Below are positions 23,501 through 35,500 of a stretch of DNA of 64,000 nucleotides, one piece after another. Below the pieces are notes generated by a model. The model saw nothing but the letters and a program-made list of their open reading frames with translations. It ran no database searches and was not told the DNA's origin. Location: the NCBI GenBank assembly GCA_932294295.1, contig OW028573.1, positions 50,872,329 through 50,936,328 on the forward strand, in the 5' to 3' direction. A program made the translations under genes and the position numbers. Position 1 is the stretch's first letter. The number at the start of each line of letters is the position of its first letter. The DNA is from Alitta virens (Eukaryota; Annelida; Polychaeta; Phyllodocida; Nereididae).

Positions 23501-26500
23501 TCAGTCTCAAAAAATGATACAATAAGGTCACCTTTGAGGTTAAGTTTGACAAGAGATCTCACAAAATACATTCATTTGCTGACTTTTTACATTGCAATTT
23601 GACATGGGATGAGAATTTTAATTGATTGTCAACAGTTACACCAAGGTACTTATAATCATCAGAAATATCAACATACACATTATTGATAGTAACAGGTTGT
23701 GCATGTCTAGATCTTCTCCTAAAATCCCATATCAACTCCTTAAGGGTGTTCACACTATTACGTATAAGACCTAAGTATGACCACTTACGTCAAAAATTGG
23801 CTATACGAGCTCACTCGCGACTCTGTTGATCACGCGTAACATCTTTCTACGAGCATACGTGAGGCAATCGTAGATCCGTCCCCGGACATCCGTCATCTTC
23901 GGTGCGAGCAATCTTTGAGCGATCTACAAGTGCCTCACGTAGGCCTCACATAAGCCACACGTATGCTTGGCGACGGATGTTTGGCGAGCGTTTTACGAAC
24001 GTCCGGTGAGCATTTGACGGACGTCCGATGGACTTCCGCCAAGCGTTTTACAAGCGTTCTACGTGTGGATGGCGAGCACATACAGATGGACAGTGGCTAC
24101 GTAGAACGTACGTAGAACGTACGTAGAACGTATGTAGAACGTACGTAGAATGTACGTAGAATGTTCGTAGAATGTTCGCCGACTGACTCCCGAGCAAGTT
24201 ATGCAACTAATGTCAATAATTCACTCGTAGAACGTCCACCAAAGTTTTAAACATGTTTAAAAAATTTTCTTCTCTTCACGCATGTCTGGTAGTGGTCAAA
24301 CGCAACCAGGAGTGGTCTACGAATTAGCGCGAGTATACATAAAACACTTGGGGAGTGAATCACGTATGGGCAAGGATGAGCAAGAGTAAAAAAAAATTCC
24401 ATCCGTCCTCATACGTAGCTCTTGTACGTGATGCTGTGAACACCCCTTTAGTTTTAGACACATTAAGGTCCAGGCAGTTATCACTACACCAATAACACAC
24501 ATAGTCAATACAGTTCCTGTATTCACTTGATCATCATTCTTTAGGAGTTGCCACAATCGTGTCATCAGCATATTTAGTGATGAAAATATCACTAGAGCGC
24601 CATCTCAGATCATTTTTATATAGTACGAACAGTACGGGAGATAGGAAACACCCTTGCGGGGGCCCGTGTTGAGGGTGACAATGCTTGAGATTTCATGACG
24701 AGTCTGTACAAATTGTGGCCTCTCCGTAAGATAGTAGTATTCATGGCAACATTAACTATAGCCTATCGGCACTGAATCCAGAAGGTAGTGTTAATAAATT
24801 GCTAATTCTGGATAGTGACCACTGCATCATTTTGTGGAACTGAGTGAGAGATCGACCACTGGGATCCAAATAGCGGCATGTCCCGCCACTTTTGCTGGCG
24901 GGCTGCATGATAGGACAAGAACCGCATATGTAAGCTTGCCAAGGCAAACAATGTGGATTATAATGCTCATTTGTTCAATAATGAAGTGATACAAGATAAT
25001 AAAATACCAATTATTAAGATCATTTCATGAATACTACGGACTTTATAACATACAGAGAGAAAAAAAGGAAAATTTACTGCAAATTTGCAATTTTGTGCGG
25101 ACCTGTTGTTTACTTCCTCAGTTTCTGTGTACCTCGTGCCGAAATGAAAAGCTGTCTGAAAAGCTCTCACGAAAGCCGATTTTTAAGCTTATTTTGGCAA
25201 TTACCTCATCTTTGTTGACAACTGGAGTCGAACTCTTTTGCACACTTGATCTAAAGGTCTCCTGAGCTCTACTGTGTACTGCTGAGCTCATTTCCTAATA
25301 AGTTATATCATTTGAGAAATTCTGAAACAAATCAGCTTTTCTGAATTTCTCTCCTCTGACAATATCCTGAAGGATGACAAATCCTTCTGGATAAAAATCT
25401 ACTTGGAGCCAAAGAGATAAAGACATTAGCCGTGTCTAGAGTTTACAGCCTTCTTCTCATCTTCCTTTTACAAAGTCAGTGACAACAAGATAGTGCTGAT
25501 TGAAATCATTTTTGCAGACCTGACACACCATAAGCAGGGGTTTTTTGATCTTTCGTGTCTCGACACCGCCAGCCAAACTTTTGCAGTGCCGCTCAATTAA
25601 TAAATCAACAATTGCACATTTTCTTATGAAAAAAACACTTTCTGGGGATTTTTAAATAAAGTAAATTTTCTTTTTTTTTTATTTTCCGACCGACTGTCTC
25701 ATGAAAAACGGTCCAAGAAAGTTCCGAGAAACATAAGATCAAAAAACCGTGGCCTAAGGGCATTACTCAATCAAAGCCTGTTCCTGCAAGTGGTTCCGTT
25801 CCAGCCGCAACGCACCTGGGTGTCGTGAATGAACATGACCTTGCCATTACCAATGAGGATGCTGATACCATGATTATCAGAGTCCAAATCTAAAGATTTT
25901 CTATTTTGTGGCTGCAGAAGACAAATATATTCTTGTTCTGATGTCACACCTGAGACACCAGACAAAGTTCTGATGGCTTCTCTCCAAAACTCAATCATTT
26001 TATTCATAATCAACAGTGTAGACAAACACTAAGATGTAATGAGCGACTGAATACCTGTCTGTACATGTTCTTAAAGACTGGGACACAGTTGTGATGGATA
26101 GGTAAGTAAGGGTGTCACATTATGAATTATCACAACTGAAAAATATCTCTTTTGAATAAAATAGGTGACAAATTAGGCGACATGCACAGTAAGCCTGATA
26201 TATATATTCCTGCCACAAAGAGTATAGCCATTATATGCGGCATAAAGGGGAGCAATTTGATACATGTTGGCATACTAAAAAAGTTCTCCATGTAAATCCA
26301 TCATAGCTGAAAATATGGTCACTGGCAACAGTGAACAGGATCCCAACCAATAAGCATTTCAGAAAAATGTGGCAAAAGCTCACATACCGGTACTCACAAG
26401 GAAACAAGCTTCTGAACCAGATCAACCATAGCTTCACCATCTTACCCGTAGGGGGCAGAAGGCTCCAGATTCCATATGTCTAAACAATACTGACAGAACT

Positions 26501-29500
26501 TCAGCTCTTGCAAATAATTAAATTTGCAAGGCAGCAGTCAACCTTGTAAGACTAAATGTTGCAAGGGTGACCCTGCACACATTAATACTTAGACATAAGT
26601 AATGAGTATTTGTCAATGTAATTATACACTACACTGGAGCATAAAATATTCTTACTTTTATGGTGTAAGTTATGTTACCAGAGAACAGGACCTCACTTCC
26701 ACATAGAATCCCATTTCATGTAGACATGAGTTTTATGTAAAGGTATTCTGTAATTTCTCGTTCGTTTAACCTGTAAATTTCTCATAAAATGAGAGCTTAA
26801 TTTTATCTTAATAATGAACGATTTTAGAAACTGGTCATCTTTTCTTATATATTAAACAATACAATAGATCTTTGTTATCTTCATTGGGGAATTTGACAGG
26901 CATAGTTCAGTACTGTAATATGTGTGGCCTGTACAAATATTGTTTCGCTACTGAGCAGTGCCAGGTTTTTATGGAACACTTGTAAGCAAAATATTTTTAA
27001 GTATGTTCCTCAAATGCTAAACATGCATTAAATAAAGATCAAATTGTTCTAATTAAACCATAAAACACCACTGATGTTTCTATATCACTAGTTTAATGCA
27101 TTATCTTGTTTACATATACAAAATCGCCATTTCTGGCCGTCATATGGTAATATTGGTTCCATAACTTTTGAAATCTACATAAATTAATTCCTTAACCTAA
27201 AAAACATAGAAAATGACCCCTCAATTGTTATTCTAAGTTTATTAGAAGCGAAGATAGAGAAAATTCTTTTTCGGCAGCCATCTTGAATATTTCAAAATCA
27301 TCAAGGGTGGGATAAATACACCCCCCCCCCCCCCAGGGAAATTTTAGGAGGGACCCTATGGGTTAAATGTGTAACATGGGTGGACTCCCCTCTCTCTCAC
27401 CTCATCAATCAACCCTCAATAGTGGCAAGAACTTGCCTTAGAGGGCTCCACTTTCAATATCTGTCTTATCTATCATAGAACATTAAAAAAAAGTTCATCA
27501 GAGAAGTTTGGGTTGGGTCAAAATTTAGTTGTTTTTTTTTAACCCAAATACATGGTCTCTTTTTGTATCCCACTAACAGTAAATTTACCTTTTTATCACA
27601 GCCTGAAATGGTGACAAGACTTCGGTAGCATCTATTCGCAACTTCACTGCCGGACTAGAAGGCATTACTCTTTTAAAATATATTGCAGGCTTTTATGATT
27701 AAGAACTGGCTTGCACAGGTTTTTTTTTAAACAATATTTATTTTAAATTTGCTGCCTGCACTGGCCCTGCAAACTATGCTAAAAGTGCTAAAAGTTGTAA
27801 TTTTTGTGTCATATATCAGTGACATAAAGCGGTAGAAGCATATTCCCTTGCTTTTGGGGAGAGTACAGTTGTCTGACATCATCCCAGTTCTAAAACTAGA
27901 CTTTTCTCAGAAACAGCTTAGCATATATGTAGTCATGTTATAGGATTGCAAGGGCGTGACATGGCAGGGAAATTTGCCATAATTATCGTCAAATCAAACC
28001 AGCGACGTAACCTGTATTTTGGAGGAAATTAAATGACTTGCACACATCAGCAGAGGTCCAAAAGGTTCCAAATACCATGCCAGACAAGCTGAATCTTTAG
28101 CCATGGCAATCATGCACTACCACATGACAAGTGACCGAAAATCCAAGCTGCATTGATACAATAAATTTCTAGTATTTTTCGCTTCCTTGTGCATTGTCCT
28201 GAAGTTGTGGGAACATCCTGGACGATGCCCCATTTTCTGTTACAGAATTCATTGCCATAACTCCATTTTCACGACAGAAAGACGCAAAGACAATCCAAAA
28301 CAGGGTCAAAACGGCCAACTACCATAACGGCCACTCCCCATGACGGCCAACAAGCCAAAACAGCCACCCCCCATAACGGCCAAACACCCAAAACAGCCAA
28401 TATTTCTAGTCAACTTGTGGACAAAAATCAGCCTGGTGGCATGTCCATGAGATCTTATGCGTGAGTATAGTATTGTTTTCTAAATGTTGGTTACACATTA
28501 TTTTTACTCTTACACCGTCAGTTAAATCAAGGATGTTTTATCCTTGATAAAAAAAGTATGGTTTACATTTTTTTTTTGTGTCATTAAATAATCAAAATTA
28601 GATTGGTGTCATTGTCTTAATTAATTGTCTTTCACAATCACAAATTGCAGGAAGCCGAAGATGTTATTGCTTTCATCAATAGCTAGCAAATAATGCAATG
28701 CTTTTTTTGGAATTGCCAATGATTATAAATTTAAGGCTGAAAGCAATTGCAGACAACAAAATACAACTAGAATGCACATGGGATGTGCGGAGCTCTGCCC
28801 ATAGGATTAGAAGACTTTTAATGGTCAAAACGGCTACAGCCCAAAACGGCTAATTAAATTGTTTCATTGCCTGCAGCAGGACAGTGGTCGTTTCCCAGTT
28901 AACACAATATCTATTTCCGAGAAAAAAAACAATTGGCTGTCCTCGCAAGTGGCCGTTTTCTCAATTGGCCGTTCTGGTACGGTGGCCGTCTTGGTGATTG
29001 GCTGTTGAAGTATATTGGCCGTTATGAATTTGGCCGTTTTGACTGAGCCCCATCTAGGCTTATCCCCAGTCCAGTCAGGAGTTCTCCCATTTGCTCTCTG
29101 ATTCCAGATATACTTCTAACCACTCAAGAACAACTTGACAGCTCTGCTCATATCCATACAGAGCAGTTGCAAGGACAGAGAGGGGGTTCTCTATTAATAA
29201 TAAACTCAATTATATGGTTCATTAGTGGACTCTCATGCATAAGCTTATCATTTGCTGAGGTTTGCTGCATAGCAGTGCTATGTTTACTTTACAAAAGGAA
29301 GATGTGTTTGTGCATAATTTCATACATAAAATTACACATATGAGGCTCAAGATTTTTGCAACAGACTATCAAACAAATATTACAAATATTACATAATAAT
29401 AACCACTTCCATACTTACTTGGTCTTCTTTTGAGAAGTTTGTTCACCACCCACTGGATTTTTCTGATAGTAGTAACCTTTCGGTAAATCCTACAAGTAAC

Positions 29501-32500
29501 ATCCTTACATAAGGCATCAAGTTCTATCAATAATAAAATCAGTTAATTTATTCTCTTGCATGAAACATCTCAACCTCATTAACTTTACCTAAATTTTTTT
29601 TACATATTTCTGCAAGAGAGAAATAGACTATGATAGTAATAGGCATGTCTGGGCGAGACAACTTTATCAAAATGTGTATCTTTACTCCCAAAACTCATAA
29701 TTTTTATATACTACATCAAATCATTACATTCTAGCCAATTCAAATTTTCCTAATGAAAGTATTATAAATTAAATTAGTCACAACTAGTCAAATTAAGAAA
29801 AAATTAAAATAATAATAATGCTTCGGATACGAAATGCAATTTTTTTATTTTTTTGCCTAGTTTGGTTGGGGTTGAAAGCTCTCAGGTGAGCGAAGACTTT
29901 AGTGTGAAAAAGTTCAACTAAATTCACTATCATGAACTATTATACAGGTTGTAAAGAGTATTAGTGCATCAAATATTGTCAGGGCGAGTGCTTTAGGGTC
30001 AATCCATATGAATTCACCGAAAGCTCCCCAGTTCACCATCCCAGTTGTAGGTGACCACCACAATGATATTTTAACCAGAGGACCACTAGATGTGTGTGAT
30101 ATTGGGAAAAAAATATGGAAGTGATGGTGAACTCTCTTGTTGGTCAAAATTACATTAGAATAAAGGGCTTTCTTCACAATCGTATATTATTTGTCTTTTT
30201 AAAACTACCCTGGCTTCCATCGTTTTACAAATAAGGTGGTTTTGGCCATTCATATATGTGCACGTGGACAACAAGAAGCCAAAAAAAAAATTTGAGCTCT
30301 TATTCTTGCATAGATTCCACACAGCCCTGCAAAACATAAAGTCTCGTTTTGCAACGTTTCCCATTTTCGTTTTGCAACGTTTCCCATTTTCGCCCTTTTT
30401 CAGAGCATTACCAATAGCATACATGGATTCAATGCAACTTCTATCCCCTAGGTACAAAATTTCGTGCCTATATTATGTAAAATAAGAGAGATATGGACGT
30501 CTGAACTTGGAAATTCATGCCGTTTGGCTTTTCCGCAAAAAATTATAAAATTTCAAATTGCTGTATCTTCCAAACCATTGACACTGGAGACCTGACATTT
30601 TGGATTTTTCCATTAATTGTATAGTTCTACAACTGGTATTTTTTTGCAGAATTTTTTGAGATGATGACCTGGGAAGTTTGTCTGAATTTTGGTGAATTCA
30701 TATGGATTGACCCGCTAGTGTTCAAGTTCAGCTCCCGATACGAATTGTGCTGCCCACATGCCCAGCCACCATTTTCTGGACAACTTTTTGCCAAAGTTAC
30801 CAAAATACCTTCATCAAAAAGATTTGCTAATTCTTTTTGCTGAGGGTTAAAAAAATTTACTACATGGTAATATTACTTATAGGCAACAATACCGACAACT
30901 GAAAAAGAACGAGCCCAGCACTGCTTAGACATAAAATGCGCCTGATGCAGTTCTTACCTTCTTGAGTTCCTTCATTTTGTCTGTTTCTTCACCACCTGTT
31001 GGTTGGGTATTTTGTTGCAAATTAGCACTTCTGTTTTTATTACTCTCTGGAGATGCATCTATTTGCACATTTGTGCTAGGAACATCTGCAAACAGAAACA
31101 CAACTAAGGAAGTCATACATTAGCAGACAGCAACTTTCACATACATGTATTGTACTTAAAACTTATAATACCAACAATATCTTCATTTGTACCTTGACCA
31201 TCCTCTGGAGCTGCTCTTCCAGACATTGTTCTTGGACGGAGGTTATAAGGCTTTGACCTATTGGATTGCTTCTCCACTGATGCGAGATCAGGGTCACTGC
31301 TGGATTGCTTTATTTCTTTCTTCTTCTCATTTTCTGGTTGAACATCTAGATGACCAGTTCTAGCTGATGCACCATCTTCAGCAGCATTCTGGCCAGACTT
31401 TCGCTTCTTCCTTATCAGAGTTTCATCATCTCCTACTCCTGATTCCTCCACAGCACTCTCTGAAACGGTTCTAACATTAACGGTTTTTATTCTTGGAACT
31501 TTTGATCCAGATGAATTGTGTTCATTTCCCAGTGAGTCACTCTTGGATCGTTGCAATTTCGTCTTTTTCTCAGTTTCAGCTGATCCGTCATCGTCTGAAA
31601 ATCTTTGCCCAGACTTCCGCTTCTTCCCCGCTTCCACTGGACTGGTACTTTCTTCATTTTCTCCCCCGGATTCCTCCAGACCACTTTCTGAAACAGTTGG
31701 GACATCTGCACTATTGTTTTTTCTTGGGACCTTCGTACTAGATGAAGCGTGTTCATTCTCAACCGAGTCACTCCTGGGTCGAGATAACTTTTTCTCGCGG
31801 TCAGGATGTTGATCGGATTCATTTGATCCATTTTCTTTTGGAACTTGTTCTGAATTTCCTTTCTTCAAAGGCACAGATGGACTCTTTCCATCTTCTTGTC
31901 CTGGGACTTCAACTTCAGCATCACCTTCACCTTTCCTTGGCATCTCTGTTCCAGATGATACTTCGTTAATTCCAAACCTTTGTGTAAATCCTGAGCATCT
32001 TTGTGATTCAGGTGCATCCCCATACTCTGAATCAGTTTCCATAGACTGACCCCTTTGTTCCCCATAGTCCTTCATTGTATCATAAGCATTCTCATGTTCA
32101 GAGCTCTGGTCAACATTTGTGTTACTGACTTCAATTGTCTTAGTGGGAATTTCTTGCTTAACATCAGTCAAGTCAACTTCATGGGGAATTCCTGATCCTG
32201 TGTTGCTATTCTCTTCATCTGCGACCCCAGTTGCCGCTTTGTTATCCCTGTTCAATATTTCAGATGTCTGTTCATTCCCAGAATTTAAGCTACCAATCAC
32301 ATTTTTACTGTCACCACCACCTTCCAGAGTAACTTTTGAAAAAGCCTGCTGTATATCAGACAATGTGGGTGACACTTCACTAGGAGGCAACTTCTCTTGA
32401 ATAAAAGCACTTGGTTTCGGTGGAACTTCAATATTCTGGTTCAAATCCACACTTCCATTATTGATTTCTTGTTGAGACCCAGGCTTTTGTAAGACCTCTG

Positions 32501-35500
32501 AATGTTTCAGCATGTCATCAGGAGATTCCTGCAAGTTAGCTGTAGGGTCTAGTTGCGAAGGTTGGGTAGGTTGGTCAGGCAAATTGCTTAATGGAGTTGA
32601 TGATGCAGTGGAACCTTGCATTTGCTGATGGCCAACATCACTGTCAAGGGTGGGTTGAGTGGACACAGCAGGCTGGCCATGGATATTCTGTGGTGCCACG
32701 TTTTGGTGACTGTAATCAGAGCCAGTAGCAACAACTGCCAGTGTTTCCTTTGCTTGTCCATGAGTATCGCTGTGCACATCTGATTTTTCCAAGCATTTCT
32801 GAGATTGCGACTTCACCATTTCATCACTCGGTAAGCCAGCTGTCCCTCCATTTTCATCATTTGTTACGGCAGCAGCCTTGTCTGATGAAGGTTTACCGGT
32901 TGCAGCATGGCGTTTCTTTTCATAATCATCTTCCACACTAGCCTTGTTGGCATCTAAAAAATGTACAATACACCAAACATTAGGGTGAGCAGCATAAACA
33001 CAGCTAGAAAAGATACACAGTAATCACAATACTACAATAATTTCATAAACTGAATTTGATATGGACACACTGGAGTGATAGCATATTATGGTAAAATCAA
33101 TTTGAATAAGTTTGAAAAATTTAGACCTGACGGTACTCATGACAGAGGGGTTAAAGATAGCCATGGTTCTGGCCTAGCTAGAATTGGGAAATAATTCGGT
33201 GACATGTGAATTTGGCGCATATACTACACCTTAAACTGAATTCATTGTCACTGATATGCTGAGTTATCATTACCCACAGACTTTAAAATCTTTGCTGGAA
33301 GATCTGAAGCGAGCAATTTGATCTCTGCCACCATTTTTGTCACATAAAGTCAGAGAAAAATGTTTGTCGGCGTACCTGTCTTTCTGGTAAATTAACTTTC
33401 TTTTAAGATTTTTCTTGCTCTGACAACTAATGTTACGAGTTGTTGTGCTGTTGTTTGGTAGTTATCCACGCGAATTTAGCCCTCCTCCTTGTACATGTTG
33501 CAGTGACGCCATTCTGACGAACTGGGAGCATTCGATTTGTAGTTGTAGTGGGCGGACATGCTAAGCGCGCACTAGCGCATCTCAACTACATGCAGTAAGC
33601 TGAATTATACCGACGGCCGGAGGGTCTTTGAATTGAATACACCCCATGTTAGGAGCATGACTGAAAATGCTGAATGACTCCGTGCAGGACTAGAATTCAC
33701 ATAGGATGTGCGGAGCTCTGCCCATAGCTGCAGAAGATTTAGATCCCGAATGGGATCGAAACCACGACATTTCCCGCCACTTTCGCCGGGTAATTCTGTC
33801 GATTACTAGTCAACTCACTGTCTCTGCCAACTCACCGCCCGTTAGGTGTGGTCAACTCACTGCTCCTTTTTAGAAAGTCACCGACGGTCGAGTTTACCCA
33901 CCGACAGCCGAGTTAACTCACCGACGCCCTCCCGTCGCTAATTGCAATCTCATAAGTGCACTCGCCGACGCCGCCACTAATTACAATCTCCTGGGTGCTA
34001 ATTAAAATCTCCTACATGCTAATTATAAACCTCAAATAACAAAAGTAAAGAATTAATGAAACCTAATTTTATATTATTTGTATAGTAAAACTAAAAGAAA
34101 TAAAAACCCCCAAGGTAAACTTGTTAAATTAATATTCCAAATATCCCTTGACCAAATATTTATTTATAGTCCCAAAATACCAAGTAAAAGTAAAGAAAAA
34201 AAAATCTAATTTATATAGTAAAACTAAAAGAAATAAAAAAAACCCCAACGTAAACTTGTTTAATTGATTTATTTTATTATTATAGTATAAAAAAAAATTG
34301 CTTTTTAATGAATTTAATTATTTCTACCTTTCTACCTATTTGATTAATTTCATATATATAGTAAAAAAATAATAAATAAATGGTTAAAAAATAAACCACT
34401 GATTTGGTGAACATAATCACACCCCACACCCCAAGTCAAGCCGAATGTATGACTTCGCGCACAAAAACGATACGACGCACAGATTATTATTATATATATA
34501 ATAAAAAAAAACAGGCGGTGACTTTACTCGCAAAACGGTGAGTTGACTTCAGGCGGTGAGCGGTGAGTTGGCAGAGGCGGTGAGTTAACCTGATACCATT
34601 CTGTCAACGCCCACCAGGGGCGCTGCAATCGCTCCACCAGCGGGCTGCATTGTGGGCTACGTCCTTGATTCCCCAAATGGAAACTAAAATTGAAGAGCAA
34701 GTGAGGAAACGAGTTGTATCGGACAAAACTAAGTTGGAATGAGTCAATAACACAGAAATGTAGCGTTTGAATGATTTATCTGGAGAGGTGGGAGCCTTGA
34801 AGTGGTCAATGAGGCTGCATTGAGGCAGCTTGTGGACTGGGCTTCCCCCGTTACGGGGATTCCCTTGAATGGTGGCAGAGATCAAATTGCTCGCTTCAGA
34901 TCTTCCAGCAAAGATTTTAAAGGCTGTGGGTAATGATAACTCAGCATGTCAGTGACAATGAATTCAGTTTAAGGTGTAGTATATGCGCCAAATTCACATG
35001 TCACCGAATTATTTCCCAAGCTTGTGGACTGGGCTTCCCCCATTACGGGGATTCCCTTGATGACGTCATACGGACGTCTCGGGCAATGGCGAGAACTGGG
35101 ACAAAGTGGAGGGCAAAATGGGTGTAGAAAGTGGCTGTGCGTAGAATAATGGAGCCACGAAACACGCTGAACAGATAAAGGAACCTGTAAAAGGGGAATA
35201 TGTAGCGTTAAACCACGGGATGTAGCGGAAGACGCCATGTAAGTTGTGTTATCACAGATCATACAGTTTTCCCCAAAGGCGACGTCATCTCGCGAGATCG
35301 ATGTAATAAGAAAACCTCTGCCCCTCCGGGGACAGAGCTAAATATGAGCAATATTATATTAACACACATCAGTAGAAGTATTTCCCAGTTCAATACTAAA
35401 TTTACCGATCACATAGCACAACAATTAATGCGGACCAGATTTTTGCATTGCAGCCTATTGCTGAAAAAACAGGTTCTTGAGTGGTCAGAAGTCAGACTGT

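Larger units (their letters stand above)
23110..24750 (-). pseudogene. LINE ORF2 3' part (RT to C-terminus), split by a MITE
   Basis: Minus-strand non-LTR reverse transcriptase remnant. At 24,700-24,540 it reads PPQGCFLSPVLFVLYKND and YADDT (RT fingers and catalytic box). At about 24,460 it reads LNVSKTK, resumes at 23,739 with KELIWDFRR, then YLGVTVDNQLKFSSHV, then RVPRARTQRFKDTFVPISIG near 23,250. The tail is a short run of an ATACAGAT-type repeat at 23,105-23,125, the usual 3' end of this clade (CR1/Rex/L2-like). It carries many stops. The 705-bp gap is an inserted Harbinger-like MITE. The upstream (right) side is cut by the HINE beginning at 24,755. Confidence 0.8.

Noticed and set aside
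25790..26025. Extra exon of the RNF213-like gene
   Set aside because: Exon 4 joins exon 5 in phase without it, no good acceptor is visible and the text matches no part of RNF213 that I know.
31487..32941. Several plus-strand open frames of 60-98 codons
   Set aside because: Antisense to the RNF213-like exon 2, whose own frame is open for 587 codons with matching splice sites.
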